Shown here in pieces: positions 26,785 through 37,037 of a stretch of DNA of 64,000 nt. The notes beneath the pieces are model-generated. The model was given only the letters and a program-made list of their open reading frames with translations, did no database searches and had not been told where the DNA came from. This stretch comes from an uncultured Clostridia bacterium (GTDB taxonomy: Bacteria; Bacillota; Clostridia; Oscillospirales; Acutalibacteraceae): the NCBI GenBank assembly GCA_945912145.1, contig CAMEBF010000004.1, positions 62,001 through 126,000 of the forward strand. The letters run 5' to 3'. Made by a program: the position numbers and the translations under genes. Each line of letters begins with the position of its first letter. The first letter of the stretch is position 1.

Positions 26785-26811
26785 CTGTTACACGATTAAG
26801 GAGGTTTTGAC

Positions 26812-27288
26812 TTGGCTGAAAAGAAAAACACCGTTTCCGCCGTCTGGGACATCGCACAGCCCATCGCGGAATCCCTCGGTCTGATTCTCTGGGACGTCCG
26901 CTTTCAGAAAGAGGGAACGAACTGGTACCTGCGGATTTTCATCGATAAGGAAGGCGGCGTCGGTATCGAGGACTGCGTTGCGATGAGTCACGCGATCGAA
27001 GAACCGCTGGACGAGGCCGACCCCATCGAACAGAGCTACAATCTTCAGGTTTCCTCCCCCGGTCTTGAGCGAGACCTTGTCCGGGACGAACATTTCCGCC
27101 GTTTTCTCGGCGAAAAAATCATGCTCAAGCTGCCTCGCGCCGTTGACGGACAAAAAGAGTTTCACGGCGTTCTTGAGCAGTACGACGACGGCACGCTGAC
27201 GCTTGTCTACGGCGACAACAAAACGCTGACCGTCAACAAAAAAGAGACCTCGTGGGTGCGTCTTGACGACTTCCCCGGTTTCGACTGA
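26812..27288 (+). CDS. rimP: Ribosome maturation factor RimP
   Basis: Cytosolic 30S assembly factor, 158 residues, with an N-terminal alpha/beta domain (LILWDVRFQKEGTNWYLRIFIDKEGGV) and a C-terminal SH3-like domain. The signature QVSSPGLERDL is present. The start is TTG 26812, eight bases after AAGGAGG; no ATG fits. It is the first gene of the nusA operon, as in B. subtilis. Confidence 0.97.
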   Translation: MAEKKNTVSAVWDIAQPIAESLGLILWDVRFQKEGTNWYLRIFIDKEGGVGIEDCVAMSHAIEEPLDEADPIEQSYNLQVSSPGLERDLVRDEHFRRFLGEKIMLKLPRAVDGQKEFHGVLEQYDDGTLTLVYGDNKTLTVNKKETSWVRLDDFPGFD

Positions 27289-27356
27289 AAACGTAAAAGA
27301 ACGGGCTGACAAACGCAAAGCCCGATGTATCATATCGAAAGGACTGACAGGAAAAA

Positions 27357-28427
27357 ATGGATAAAGAATTTTTTGAGGCGGTCAACGCGCTTCAGAAAGA
27401 AAGAAACATCTCGGCTGACGCCATATACGAAAAAATCGCAAACGCACTTGTCATCGCGGCCGGACACAACTTCGGCACAAAGGACGGCATCTTCTGCGAC
27501 ATCAACCCGGAGGAATACGAGGTTCGCCTCTACATGAGAAAAACGGTCGTTCCCACGGAGGACGACGTGATGGATCCCGCCATCGAAATCTCCGTTGACG
27601 AAGCCCAGCACTACAAATCGGGTGCCGTAACGGACGACGTGGTGGAGATTCCGCTTGAAATCAACGATTTCGGTCGTATCGCCGCGCAGACGGTTAAACA
27701 CGTTCTGCGTCAGGGCATCCGCGAGATCGAACACGGACAGGTGCTTCAGGAGTTCCAGAGCCGCAATCAGGAAATCGTCACGGCAAAGGTGCTCGGCGTT
27801 GACGTCAAGACCGGCAACCTGACGCTTGAAATCGGCAAGGCCGAAGCGATCCTGCCCAAGAACGAGCAGATTCCCGGTGAGCATTTCGACATCGGTCAGC
27901 TCATCAAGGTCTACATCGTCGATGTAAAAGACACGGACAAAGGCCCCAAAGCCATGATCTCGCGCACGCATCCCGGTCTTGTCAAGAGACTGTTTGAGCA
28001 GGAGGTTCCCGAAATCTTTGACGGCACGATCGAAGTCAAAGGCGTTTCCCGTGAGGCCGGCTCCAGAACGAAGCTCGCCGTTTACAGCAAGGATCCCGAC
28101 ATTGATCCCGTCGGTGCCTGCATCGGTCAGAGAGGCGCTCGCGTCAGCAAGATCGTCAGCGTTCTCGGCGGGGAAAAGATCGACATCGTCAAGTACAGCG
28201 AGGATCCTGCGGAGTTCATCGCCGCCGCTCTCGCTCCCGCCGAAATTCTGAAGGTCGAGATCATCAGCGAATCGCTGCGCTCCTGCCAGGTCACCGTTCC
28301 CGACACGCAGCTCTCTCTCGCCATCGGCAACAAGGGTCAGAATGCCCGTCTCGCCGCCAAACTCACCGGCTGGAAGATCGACATCAAGCCCGAAAGCGGC
28401 TTTTATCAGCCCGTGATCCAGATATAA
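27357..28427 (+). CDS. nusA: Transcription termination/antitermination factor NusA
   Basis: RNA polymerase-associated pausing and termination factor, 356 residues, the short form usual in Firmicutes without C-terminal acidic repeats. Domains in order are an N-terminal RNAP-binding domain (1-125), an S1 domain (about 133-200), KH1 (CIGQRGARVSKIV) and KH2 (AIGNKGQNARLAAKLTGWKIDI). It is 68 bases downstream of rimP. Confidence 0.98.
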   Translation: MDKEFFEAVNALQKERNISADAIYEKIANALVIAAGHNFGTKDGIFCDINPEEYEVRLYMRKTVVPTEDDVMDPAIEISVDEAQHYKSGAVTDDVVEIPLEINDFGRIAAQTVKHVLRQGIREIEHGQVLQEFQSRNQEIVTAKVLGVDVKTGNLTLEIGKAEAILPKNEQIPGEHFDIGQLIKVYIVDVKDTDKGPKAMISRTHPGLVKRLFEQEVPEIFDGTIEVKGVSREAGSRTKLAVYSKDPDIDPVGACIGQRGARVSKIVSVLGGEKIDIVKYSEDPAEFIAAALAPAEILKVEIISESLRSCQVTVPDTQLSLAIGNKGQNARLAAKLTGWKIDIKPESGFYQPVIQI

Positions 28428-28463
28428 TCTGCAAAAACTTTTTCAATACCGGAGGTCACCGTC

Positions 28464-28730
28464 ATGACGCCGAAAAAAATCCCGATGCGCAAATGCATCG
28501 GCTGCAATGAATCCAAACCGAAGAAAGAGCTTGTCAGAGTGGTGAAATCACCCGAAGGCGAGATCAGCGTCGATCTGACCGGCAAAAAATCCGGCAGAGG
28601 CGCCTATATCTGTCCGAACGCCGAATGTCTGAAAAAAGCCCGCAAATCGAGACGGCTCGAGCGGCTTTTTGAAACGGAAATCCCGGACAGCATCTATGAA
28701 GAAGCGGAAAGGGTGCTGAGCGAAACGTGA
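28464..28730 (+). CDS. rnpM: RNase P modulator RnpM (YlxR)
   Basis: Small RNA-binding protein of the YlxR family, reported in B. subtilis to bind and modulate RNase P. It has 88 residues. The family signature is visible: RKCIGCNESKPKKEL near the N-terminus, then DLTGKKSGRGAYIC. It overlaps ylxQ by four bases (GTGA) and is in its standard place between nusA and infB. Confidence 0.95.
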   Translation: MTPKKIPMRKCIGCNESKPKKELVRVVKSPEGEISVDLTGKKSGRGAYICPNAECLKKARKSRRLERLFETEIPDSIYEEAERVLSET

Positions 28731-29047
28731 CGGAGAAATTTTATAACGCAGTCGGTCTGAGCCGACGCGCCGGCAAGCTTTGCATCGGTCATGACGACGT
28801 GAAAGCTTCCCTGAAATCCGGCAAAGCCCGGCTCGTGCTGTTGACGGCGGACGCTTCCGACCGTCTCAGACGCGAAACGGAAAGGCTTGCGGACGGCGTT
28901 CCCATGCTCATGACGGACGCGACCATGGACGACATGGCCACCCATATCGGCAAACGCGCCGGTCTGTATTCCGTGACCGACGAAGGATTGAAAAACCTTA
29001 TTCTATCAACCATAAAGGAGGACTCAATACATGGCACCAGTCAATAA
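28727..29047 (+). CDS. ylxQ: L7Ae-family ribosomal protein YlxQ
   Basis: Small L7Ae/L30e-type RNA-binding protein, 106 residues, start GTG 28727 coupled to rnpM. Typical segments are [35 protein letters not shown]'s first 20 residues and the [12 protein letters not shown]-terminal part. Homologues bind kink-turn RNA. The gene ends 17 bases inside infB. Confidence 0.92.
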   Translation: MTEKFYNAVGLSRRAGKLCIGHDDVKASLKSGKARLVLLTADASDRLRRETERLADGVPMLMTDATMDDMATHIGKRAGLYSVTDEGLKNLILSTIKEDSIHGTSQ

Positions 29048-31463
29048 ATACAGAGTTCACGAAGTCGCGAAAGACTTCAATGTAAAAAGCAACGGCATTA
29101 TTGAGCTGCTCGGCAAATATTTTGATGACCCGAAAAAACACCAGACCGCTCTGACTGACGAAGAGCTGGATATTATTTTTGAAACCCTGACACAGGAAAA
29201 ACAGGTCGCGTCCTTCGACGAATACTTCACCGTGACCGCGGTCAGAAAAGAGTCGCCGAAAAAGGAGCAGACCGAAGAGAACACGGCAAAACCGACCGAA
29301 GAAGCTGCCGAAAAACCGGCGGAAAAGAAAGCGGACGCACCCAAAGCGCCTGCCGCGAAGCCTGCTGACGGCAAGCAGAAACCCGCCGCGCAGGCAAAGC
29401 CGAAAACTGCGCAGCAAAAGCCCTTTGAAAAACGTGCGGACAAAAAGAAATCCGACACGCCCATTCAGGCGAGAACCAAGGGTGACAAGCACACCATCGA
29501 CACCAGAAGCACCAACGTCGATCTGGATAAATATAATGAAAAGTACGAGGAGATCGCGCCCGAAAACGCCAGAATGAAAGACCGCGACACCTCCAAGAAG
29601 CAGAAGATCAACCAGAAATCCAAGCAGTACCGCAAGCAGGGTATGCGTTCGGGCAAAAAAGAAACCGAGCAGGAGCGTCTGGCCCGTATCGCCGCCGAGC
29701 GCGCCAAGAAACAGATCGTCGTCAAAGTCGGCGACGAGATCACGGTCGGCGAGCTCGCATCCCGTCTGAAAGTGACGGCGTCCGAGGTCATCAAAAAGCT
29801 CTTCCTGTACGGCGTGATGGCATCCATCAACGAAACAATCGACTTCGACACCGCCGAAATCGTCGCAACGGAGCTCGGCGCAAAAGTGGAAAAGGAAGTT
29901 GTGGTCACGATCGAAGATCAGATCATCGACGACTCCGAAGACACCGAGGAGAATCTCGTTCCGAGAAGTCCCGTCGTCTGCGTTATGGGTCACGTTGACC
30001 ACGGCAAAACCTCCCTGCTCGACGCGATCCGCAACACCTCGGTCACGGCGACCGAATCCGGCGGCATCACGCAGCACATCGGCGCCTACCGCGTCAATGT
30101 AAACGGCAGCGACATCACGTTCTTAGACACGCCCGGTCACGCCGCATTCACCGCGATGCGCGCCAGAGGCGCGATGGCGACGGATATCGCCGTTCTTGTT
30201 GTCGCCGCCGACGACGGCATCATGCCGCAGACCATCGAAGCGATCAACCACGCGAAGGCCGCCGGCGTTTCCGTGATCGTCGCGATTAACAAGATGGATA
30301 AACCGGACGTCAATCCCGACCGCGTTCTGCAGCAGCTCACCGAATATGAAATCGTTCCCGAAGAATGGGGCGGCGATACCATCTGCGTGCCCGTTTCGGC
30401 GAAGACGCATATGAATATTGATAAGCTCCTTGAGTCAATACTTCTCGTTGCCGAGATGAAAGAGCTCAAGGCCAACCCGAACCGCGCCGCGAAAGGCATC
30501 GTTATCGAAGCGAGACTCGACAAGGGCAGAGGTCCCATCGCGACGCTGCTCGTCCAGAACGGCACGCTCAAGTCCGGCGACATCATCGTTGCCGGTACGG
30601 CGGTCGGTCGTGTCCGCGTTATGACCGACTACAAGGGCAAAAAGGTTCAGCAGGCGGGTCCCTCCGTTCCCGTTGAGATCGCCGGTCTGACCGAAGCGCC
30701 CAACGCCGGCGACGCGTTCGACGCCGTTTCCGACGAGAGACTGGCTCGTGAACTTGTCGAACAGCGCAAACAGAAAGAGAAAGAAGAACAGTTTGCCTCC
30801 GTCCACAGAGTGACGCTCGACAACCTCTTCTCCACCATCGAAGCCGGCGAAATGAAAGAGTTGAACATCGTTGTCAAGGCCGACGTTCAGGGCTCCGTCG
30901 AGGCTGTCAAGCAGAGCCTTGAAAAGCTCTCGAACGACGAAGTGCGCGTCCGCGTCATTCACGGCGGCGTCGGTGCCATCAACGAATCCGACGTTATGCT
31001 TGCGCACGCTTCCAACGCCATCATCATCGGCTTCCATGTCAGACCCGATCCCGTGGCAGCCGCCAATGCGGAGAGAGATCATGTCGAAATGCGTATGTAC
31101 ATGGTCATTTACGACTGCATCGAAGACGTTGAAGCCGCGATCAAAGGTATGCTCGCGCCCAAATACCGCGACGTTGACCTCGGCCGTCTGGAAGTCAGAA
31201 GCACCTTCAAAATCTCCAGCGTCGGCACCATCGCGGGCTGCTATGTCCTCTCCGGCAAGATTCAGCGCAACGCGAAAATCCGCGTCGTCCGCGACGGCAT
31301 CGTCATTGCCGAGGACGAGATCGACTCCCTGCGCCGTTTCAAGGACGACGTCAAGGAAGTCGCCTCCGGCTATGAATGCGGCGTCGGACTTGTGAAATTC
31401 AACGACATCAAAGAGGGCGACATTTTTGAAGCCTATATCACCGAAGAATACCGCGATCAGTAA
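29031..31463 (+). CDS. infB: Translation initiation factor IF-2
   Basis: GTPase that delivers fMet-tRNA to the 30S initiation complex. It has 810 residues: a small N-terminal IF2N motif ([20 protein letters not shown]), a Lys/Ala/Glu-rich disordered linker (about 70-190), a second IF2N segment, the G domain with G1 [12 protein letters not shown] near residue 320, DTPGHAAF and NKMDKP, then the C-terminal beta barrels and fMet-tRNA binding domain. Two expected internal starts were not evaluated. AAGGAGGACTCAATAC precedes ATG 29031. Confidence 0.98.
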   Translation: MAPVNKYRVHEVAKDFNVKSNGIIELLGKYFDDPKKHQTALTDEELDIIFETLTQEKQVASFDEYFTVTAVRKESPKKEQTEENTAKPTEEAAEKPAEKKADAPKAPAAKPADGKQKPAAQAKPKTAQQKPFEKRADKKKSDTPIQARTKGDKHTIDTRSTNVDLDKYNEKYEEIAPENARMKDRDTSKKQKINQKSKQYRKQGMRSGKKETEQERLARIAAERAKKQIVVKVGDEITVGELASRLKVTASEVIKKLFLYGVMASINETIDFDTAEIVATELGAKVEKEVVVTIEDQIIDDSEDTEENLVPRSPVVCVMGHVDHGKTSLLDAIRNTSVTATESGGITQHIGAYRVNVNGSDITFLDTPGHAAFTAMRARGAMATDIAVLVVAADDGIMPQTIEAINHAKAAGVSVIVAINKMDKPDVNPDRVLQQLTEYEIVPEEWGGDTICVPVSAKTHMNIDKLLESILLVAEMKELKANPNRAAKGIVIEARLDKGRGPIATLLVQNGTLKSGDIIVAGTAVGRVRVMTDYKGKKVQQAGPSVPVEIAGLTEAPNAGDAFDAVSDERLARELVEQRKQKEKEEQFASVHRVTLDNLFSTIEAGEMKELNIVVKADVQGSVEAVKQSLEKLSNDEVRVRVIHGGVGAINESDVMLAHASNAIIIGFHVRPDPVAAANAERDHVEMRMYMVIYDCIEDVEAAIKGMLAPKYRDVDLGRLEVRSTFKISSVGTIAGCYVLSGKIQRNAKIRVVRDGIVIAEDEIDSLRRFKDDVKEVASGYECGVGLVKFNDIKEGDIFEAYITEEYRDQ

Positions 31464-31497
31464 TGTATTTTTCAAATAAGAAGGAGTGACCTGTCTC

Positions 31498-31866
31498 ATG
31501 TCGATGTATAAGAACGACCGCACAGCGGAGGACATCAAACGAGAGATCACCGCAATCATCCGAGAATTGAAAGATCCGCGCGTGCAGGATAAGCTCCTGA
31601 CCGTCGTGCGCATCGAGCTTGCGTCCGATCTGTCGTACGGCAAAGTGTATATCAGCGCACTTGAAGGGCTCGACACCGCCAAAACCGCAGTCGAGGGACT
31701 GACGCGTGCGCAGGGGCTGATCCGCCGTGAGGTCGGAAACCGCCTGCATCTGCGCAAATCTCCCGAGCTGCGCTTCATCGCCGACGACTCTGTCCGAGCA
31801 GGCATCGAGCTGTGGGAGAATTACGAACAGCAGCTCCGAAAGGATCAGAACCATGAGGATCAGTAA
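31498..31866 (+). CDS. rbfA: Ribosome-binding factor A
   Basis: Cold-responsive 30S assembly factor with a KH-like fold, 122 residues. Family features are the RTAEDIKREITAIIRELKDP start and LTVVRIELASDLSYGKVYIS. I chose ATG 31498, which has AAGGAGTGA eight bases upstream; a GTG at 31486 is part of that site. It overlaps nrnA by 14 bases. Confidence 0.95.
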   Translation: MSMYKNDRTAEDIKREITAIIRELKDPRVQDKLLTVVRIELASDLSYGKVYISALEGLDTAKTAVEGLTRAQGLIRREVGNRLHLRKSPELRFIADDSVRAGIELWENYEQQLRKDQNHEDQ

Positions 31867-32821
31867 AGAACAGGCAGCCGCAATGCTGCTCGCGATGGAC
31901 GATATTCTGATTCTCGCGCACGAAAACCCGGACGGCGACGCGGTCGGCAGCGCCTGCGCGCTCTGCCGTGCCCTACGGTCAATCGGCAAAAACGCGTGGA
32001 TTCATCTGGAAAGCATTTCCCGCACGGACGCCTTTATGGCTGAGGGACTTACCGCCTCCGACGATTTTGCGCCGCGTCATCTTGTCGCCGTCGATACGGC
32101 GGACGCGAAGATTCTCGGCGTCGGCGGAACGGACTATGATAAGCAATGCAAAATCGAACTGAATATTGACCATCATATCTCGAACGCCTTTTTTGCCGAG
32201 AACACCTGTCTGGACACGGACGCCGCAGCGGCTGCCGAAGCGGTTTTTGATGTGCTGAAGCTCATGAAGATTCCGCTTACGCGGGACATTGCCGAATGCC
32301 TTTATGTCGGCATCGCGACGGACACCGGTTGTTTCCGCTTTGCCAACACGACGGCGAAAACGCTTCGCACGGCGGCGGATTTGGCGGACGCGGGCATTGA
32401 TCTCGCGAATATCAACAGATTACAGTTCGAGACAAAATCCAAAGAATACGCCGCGTTTGAAAAAATGGCGATCGCCTCCATGCGGACGTATTTTGACGGC
32501 AAATGCGCCATGATCGTCGCAACGAATGAGATGTTCACGCAGAGCGGCGTCACGGACGGCGAAACGCAGGTACTCTCCTCCGTTCCCCGTCAGATCGAAG
32601 GCGTTTATGTCGGCATCACGATGAAAGAAAAGAAAAAAGGCTTGTTCCGCATTTCCGTGCGAACGAACGAACCGGCGGACGCCTCCGCCATCGCGCAGCA
32701 TCTCGGCGGCGGCGGTCACAAAATGGCGGCAGGCTGTTCGTTTGAGGGATCGCAGGAGGATGCAGTCAGAACGATTCTCCGCTATACGGAAGAAGAACTG
32801 AAAAAAATCGGCCTACTGTAA
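31853..32821 (+). CDS. nrnA: DHH/DHHA1 phosphoesterase NrnA (nanoRNase/pAp phosphatase)
   Basis: Manganese-dependent phosphoesterase that degrades short oligoribonucleotides and pAp, and in some species linear dinucleotides from cyclic nucleotides. It has 322 residues: DHH domain motifs HENPDGDAVGS, AVDTADAK and NIDHHISN, and a C-terminal DHHA1 motif LGGGGHKMAAG. Its place between rbfA and truB is common in Clostridia. Confidence 0.95.
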   Translation: MRISKEQAAAMLLAMDDILILAHENPDGDAVGSACALCRALRSIGKNAWIHLESISRTDAFMAEGLTASDDFAPRHLVAVDTADAKILGVGGTDYDKQCKIELNIDHHISNAFFAENTCLDTDAAAAAEAVFDVLKLMKIPLTRDIAECLYVGIATDTGCFRFANTTAKTLRTAADLADAGIDLANINRLQFETKSKEYAAFEKMAIASMRTYFDGKCAMIVATNEMFTQSGVTDGETQVLSSVPRQIEGVYVGITMKEKKKGLFRISVRTNEPADASAIAQHLGGGGHKMAAGCSFEGSQEDAVRTILRYTEEELKKIGLL

Positions 32822-32847
32822 AACGCTGTGGCGGAAAGGAGATTTTC

Positions 32848-33729
32848 ATGACAGGCTTTATCATTCTCGATAAACCCGAGGGCATCACCTCCTTTATCGC
32901 CGCGCGCATCGTGCGGCACGTCACCGGCGAAAAAAAATGCGGTCATACCGGCACGCTTGACCCGATGGCGACAGGCGTTTTACCGGTAGCCGTCGGTCAT
33001 GCAACACGTTTTATTGACTTTCTTCCCTGCCATGACAAGGGCTATACGGCTTCCTTTCGTTTAGGCGAGACGACCGATACGCTTGACATCACCGGCAAGA
33101 CGCTGACGATGAGCGACGACATTCCCGGCGAAGACGCCGTTCTGGCTGCTCTCGAAAAATTCCGCGGTGTGATCGAACAGACGCCGCCGATGTATTCCGC
33201 CATTCAGAAAGACGGCAAACGCCTTTACGAGCTGGCGCGTCAGGGCATCGAGATCGAACGCGAAAAACGGACGGTCACGATCCATGAGCTCACCTGTCTG
33301 TCTGCCGATAAACGGGACTATACGATCCATGTGATGTGCTCCAAAGGCACCTACATCCGTTCGCTCATTTCCGACATCGGAGAAACACTCGGCTGCGGCG
33401 CGGTCATGACGTCCCTTCGCCGCACACACGCAAACGGCTTCTCCCTCGAGGACGCGCACACGGAAGACGAGCTAAAAGCCGCAGAGGACATTTCGGCGGT
33501 TCTGCTCCCTGTCGAGCAGGCGCTCTCGGCGTATCCGTCCGTCACGGTATCGGAAGCGCAGGCAAAGCGTTTCCGCAACGGCGGCGAACTCGACGCGACA
33601 CGTCTGAAAATGACGCTGTATCCGTCTCTTTACACCGTATTCTCCCCCGATCATCAATTCCTGGGACTTGGTGAATATACGGAAGGGGACGCCGTTCTGA
33701 AAGTAAAAAGGGTAACCCCAAATGATTGA
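32848..33729 (+). CDS. truB: tRNA pseudouridine-55 synthase TruB
   Basis: Makes pseudouridine 55 in the T arm of tRNAs. It has 293 residues with LDKPEGITSF and the catalytic Asp motif GHTGTLDPMATGVLPVA near residue 40. A C-terminal PUA-like domain follows. It overlaps ribF by eight bases. Confidence 0.97.
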   Translation: MTGFIILDKPEGITSFIAARIVRHVTGEKKCGHTGTLDPMATGVLPVAVGHATRFIDFLPCHDKGYTASFRLGETTDTLDITGKTLTMSDDIPGEDAVLAALEKFRGVIEQTPPMYSAIQKDGKRLYELARQGIEIEREKRTVTIHELTCLSADKRDYTIHVMCSKGTYIRSLISDIGETLGCGAVMTSLRRTHANGFSLEDAHTEDELKAAEDISAVLLPVEQALSAYPSVTVSEAQAKRFRNGGELDATRLKMTLYPSLYTVFSPDHQFLGLGEYTEGDAVLKVKRVTPND

Positions 33730-34627
33730 AACAAACGGTCAAAAAACAGCCGTCGCGCTCGGCACGTTCGACGGTCTGCATAGAGGACATCTGTCCGTTA
33801 TCGACAAGGCCGCTGCGCAGAAAGCAGCCGGTCTTTTTCCCGTTTTGCTGCTCTTTTCCGAGCACCCCTTACGCTATCTGACCGGCAACGCGCCGAAAGA
33901 GCTGCTCGCAGGCGGCGTGAGGGAACGCGAAATTGCGAAAACCGGCTGTACGCCGTATGTCGTTTCGTTCGAGAAAATTCACGCCATGACGCCGGAGGAA
34001 TTTTTCCGAGAAATTCTTCTGAAAGAACTGAATGCAGGCTTTGTCTCCTGCGGCTTCAATTATCATTTCGGCAGGGACGGCAAAGGCGATACAACGGTTC
34101 TCGCGTCGCTGTGCCGTCAGTACGGCGTGACGCTTTCCGTCTCGGAAGAGATCGACTACGACGGACAGAGCGTCAGCTCCACCCGCATCCGTTCGGCGGT
34201 CGCGGACGGCGACATCCGGAACGCCAACGCCATGCTCGGACGGCGGTTTTCCTATGATTTTGAGGTCGTTGTCGGCGACCGGCGCGGCGGCAAAATTTTA
34301 GGCTTTCCGACCATCAACCAGTTTTTCCCGGAGAGCTTTATCGTGCCGAAATTCGGCGTGTACGCTTCCATGACATACGCCGACGGCCGCTGGTATCCGT
34401 CGATGACAAATATCGGCATCCGTCCGACCATCGGACACAGCGCGCCGAGAAGCGAAACCTGCATTCTCGGTTTTTCGGGCGATCTCTACGGCAAGCACCC
34501 TGAAGTCGCGCTGATCGAATATCTGCGACCCGAAATCCGATTTGATTCGCTCGAAGCGTTATCCGCGCAGATGGCGAAGGACGCCGAACACTCACGAGAG
34601 ATTTTTGAAAAAGAGGGACAAATATGA
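33722..34627 (+). CDS. ribF: Bifunctional riboflavin kinase/FAD synthetase RibF
   Basis: Phosphorylates riboflavin to FMN and adenylates FMN to FAD. It has 301 residues. The N-terminal nucleotidyltransferase domain has GTFDGLHRGH and SSTRIRSAV; the C-terminal kinase domain has GRRFSYDFEVVVGDRRGG and GFPTIN. ATG 33722 overlaps truB. No FMN riboswitch precedes it, since it is inside the operon. Confidence 0.97.
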   Translation: MIETNGQKTAVALGTFDGLHRGHLSVIDKAAAQKAAGLFPVLLLFSEHPLRYLTGNAPKELLAGGVREREIAKTGCTPYVVSFEKIHAMTPEEFFREILLKELNAGFVSCGFNYHFGRDGKGDTTVLASLCRQYGVTLSVSEEIDYDGQSVSSTRIRSAVADGDIRNANAMLGRRFSYDFEVVVGDRRGGKILGFPTINQFFPESFIVPKFGVYASMTYADGRWYPSMTNIGIRPTIGHSAPRSETCILGFSGDLYGKHPEVALIEYLRPEIRFDSLEALSAQMAKDAEHSREIFEKEGQI

Positions 34628-35178
34628 ACCTGATTCTTGCTTCCGCCTCCCCAAGACGGCGCGAGCTTCTCACGCTGGCGGGGCTCTCCTACCGCGTCGT
34701 TCCGTCGGAATGCGAAGAAAATCTACCCGACGGCATCACACCGCCCGAAGCGGTGCAGCTCCTGGCGCAGCAGAAAGCCGACGATGTTTGGGATCGTTAT
34801 CCCGACTGCACCGTGCTTGCCGCCGACACAGTCGTCGCGCTCGGCGATACCATTTTGGGAAAACCCAAGGACGAAGACGACGCGTTCCGGATGCTTTCGT
34901 CTCTTTCGGGTCGTACCCACACCGTCTACACCGGCGTCTGCATCAGGCAGAATGACAAAAGTGATCTATTCTGCAGCGCAACCGAAGTGGAATTTTACGT
35001 TTTGACGGACGAAGAAATCCATAGCTATATCGCGACAGGCGAACCGATGGACAAAGCCGGCGCATACGGCATTCAGGGTAAGGGCGCCCTGCTCGTCAGA
35101 CGCATCAGCGGCGATTACTGCAATGTGGTCGGGCTGCCGCTTGCCGAAACGGTGCGGCATCTAAAAAATGAAGAATAA
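34624..35178 (+). CDS. maf: Maf-family nucleotide pyrophosphatase
   Basis: House-cleaning nucleoside triphosphate pyrophosphatase that removes modified or canonical dTTP/UTP-type nucleotides; B. subtilis Maf is linked to septum inhibition. It has 184 residues. Signatures are LILASASPRRRELL at the N-terminus, VLAADTVVAL with the catalytic Asp, and DKAGAYGIQGKGALLV. Its ATG overlaps the ribF stop. The last codons run into a GAAGAATAAAGAATGA stretch resembling repeat tails elsewhere in the window. Confidence 0.96.
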   Translation: MNLILASASPRRRELLTLAGLSYRVVPSECEENLPDGITPPEAVQLLAQQKADDVWDRYPDCTVLAADTVVALGDTILGKPKDEDDAFRMLSSLSGRTHTVYTGVCIRQNDKSDLFCSATEVEFYVLTDEEIHSYIATGEPMDKAGAYGIQGKGALLVRRISGDYCNVVGLPLAETVRHLKNEE

Positions 35179-35197
35179 AGAATGATTTGACAATACT

Positions 35198-35237
35198 AAA
35201 TGCGCTATGCTTTGAGCACGGCGCATTTTCGTTTTCT
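35198..35237 (+). terminator. Terminator of the nusA-maf operon
   Basis: AAATGCGC and GCGCATTT arms around a 15-base loop, followed by TCGTTTTC, between maf and the convergent M23 peptidase gene. Confidence 0.7.
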
Positions 35238-35241
35238 GTTC

Positions 35242-37014
35242 TTATTTGACGGCGGCACCGGTGTATTGGCTGTAGACATACGGCAAGGGATTGACGCGAA
35301 CGCCGTCGAGCCAGACCTCAAAATGGAGATGATAGCCGGTGGAATTTCCCGTCGTACCGATGGCGGAAAGCTGCTGTCCCGCCTTGACATAATCGCCGAC
35401 ATTCACACGGAACGAGCCTTCGAGCGCGTGCGCATAGCCCGTCACAACACCGCTGCCGTGGTCAACCCGGATATAATAGCCCCAACTGTAATGATAGGTC
35501 GCCATCACGACCACACCGTCGGCAACCGCAACAATGCGACGTCCGCGGCTCGAGCCGCTGTCAGACGAGCAAATGTCAATACCGTAGTGAGAATTCGACG
35601 GATTATAGCCCTGCGAAAGCCAGAAGCAGTTATCCGGCGCTGGCCAGATGAATGTGCCGCCCTGATCCCGCGTCAGACGAGGCGACACGGGGACGCTGTT
35701 GTTATCGACCGGAATGCCTTTCGTCCCGATTTTGATTAACGCATTTACGGGATCGTTCGCGTTGTAGCGGACAAGCTCTCGGGCGGAATCCACCAGAACG
35801 CCGTCGATATACGTATCGGTATACGAAACCACATCGCGTCCCGGTACGCCGGAAACGATCGTCATCGTATCGCCGATATAAAGGTTATTGTCGTACTGCG
35901 AAACCGTGTCAAACGGCGTCGTCTCCACCTTGATATAGGTTTTCATTACCTTAACGGAAAGGTTTTTCTCCCCTTTCTTCATCAGTAAGGTGGAACCGAC
36001 CGGAATATTTTCGATATCGAGCTTCGGATTGAGCTTTTTGAGCTCTGCTTGTGACAGGTTGTATTTTATGAGCAGATCGGCAATCGTCTCTCCTTCCTGC
36101 ATGACGTGCTCGACCGCTTTGATCTTGTCTCCGGACATATAGTCGTACAGCTCGTCCGGAGTCCAGAGCATTTCGTTGTCGGGATAGAGCCCCACGACCG
36201 TCGTAACATTGTCCGCAAATTCAACCTTACAGTCATCGTCTGTCAGACCGTTCGTCTCAGCGTACTCGCTCAGCACGCGATTGCTGACTCTTGTGAATGT
36301 ATCTTCACTATTTACCGCGCAAAGAAATTCGCCGCCGACATAAATGCCGCAGGCGTTGACGGTATTTTCGCTCACCGCCGCAATGATGCGGTTGCAGACC
36401 GTCTGCGTATCGTCAAGCCGGTTGACGGTCGTCAGCGTGACGCGGTATTCGGGCAGCGTGATGTCAATATCGCTTCCTACCGATTGAAAACGCTTCTGCG
36501 CCTCCTTTTCGGCAGCTTTATAGGCGTTTTCGTTTGCAACCGTGCCGACATCCTGTCCGTCCACCGTAACGGTAAGAGCGAATGTCAGCCCCTTGAACGT
36601 CCCGCCGAATGAAAACAGCACGAGCAAAGCAAGAATCGGCAGAACCGTGCTCGCAGCGGCGCGGTTAAAGCGACTGTGCGACGAAAAGGATTTTTTCACA
36701 TAATGAAAGAAACGGTGGATGCCCTTGGACGGCTTGTCCCGGAATGCGGCAAGGAGATTCGGGCATGCCCCTTTGACCTCCGACACGAACCGCTTACATT
36801 CGGAAGCAATCGCTTTGGCATATTTTTTGATGACTCTGCCGAAGAATGTGAACACCGCGATGAAGCACAGACCGATCATGCGGAAGAACTTTTTCAGAAT
36901 CCTTGCGACCCCCCGGAAAAACGCGGCAAAGACACGGCGATAACCATCGCCGAGCGCGTAGATGTCAGCGTAAATCGACTCGCCGACTTTGCGTTCGGCT
37001 CTCTGTTTCTTCAT
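35242..37014 (-). CDS. Membrane-anchored LysM-G5-M23 peptidoglycan endopeptidase
   Basis: Predicted cell-wall hydrolase of 590 residues. A basic cytosolic region of about 115 residues is followed by a membrane helix (near VLPILALLVLFSF), an unassigned extracytoplasmic region, a LysM domain (HVMQEGETIADLLIKYNLSQ), a G5 domain, and a C-terminal LytM/M23 zinc metallopeptidase. Zinc and catalytic residues are intact: H and D in SHYGIDI, H in GYAHAL, and HLH in TGYHLHFEVW. ATG 37014 has GAGGTGA five bases upstream. Homologues cut stem-peptide crosslinks during growth or sporulation. The long cytosolic tail is unusual. Confidence 0.92.
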   Translation of the reverse strand: MKKQRAERKVGESIYADIYALGDGYRRVFAAFFRGVARILKKFFRMIGLCFIAVFTFFGRVIKKYAKAIASECKRFVSEVKGACPNLLAAFRDKPSKGIHRFFHYVKKSFSSHSRFNRAAASTVLPILALLVLFSFGGTFKGLTFALTVTVDGQDVGTVANENAYKAAEKEAQKRFQSVGSDIDITLPEYRVTLTTVNRLDDTQTVCNRIIAAVSENTVNACGIYVGGEFLCAVNSEDTFTRVSNRVLSEYAETNGLTDDDCKVEFADNVTTVVGLYPDNEMLWTPDELYDYMSGDKIKAVEHVMQEGETIADLLIKYNLSQAELKKLNPKLDIENIPVGSTLLMKKGEKNLSVKVMKTYIKVETTPFDTVSQYDNNLYIGDTMTIVSGVPGRDVVSYTDTYIDGVLVDSARELVRYNANDPVNALIKIGTKGIPVDNNSVPVSPRLTRDQGGTFIWPAPDNCFWLSQGYNPSNSHYGIDICSSDSGSSRGRRIVAVADGVVVMATYHYSWGYYIRVDHGSGVVTGYAHALEGSFRVNVGDYVKAGQQLSAIGTTGNSTGYHLHFEVWLDGVRVNPLPYVYSQYTGAAVK

Positions 37015-37037
37015 GCGGTTCACCTCATTTCTTCCCT

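Noticed and set aside
30435-31805. 456-codon minus-strand frame across infB and rbfA
   Set aside because: Shadow frame of infB/rbfA; no initiation signal, no domain.
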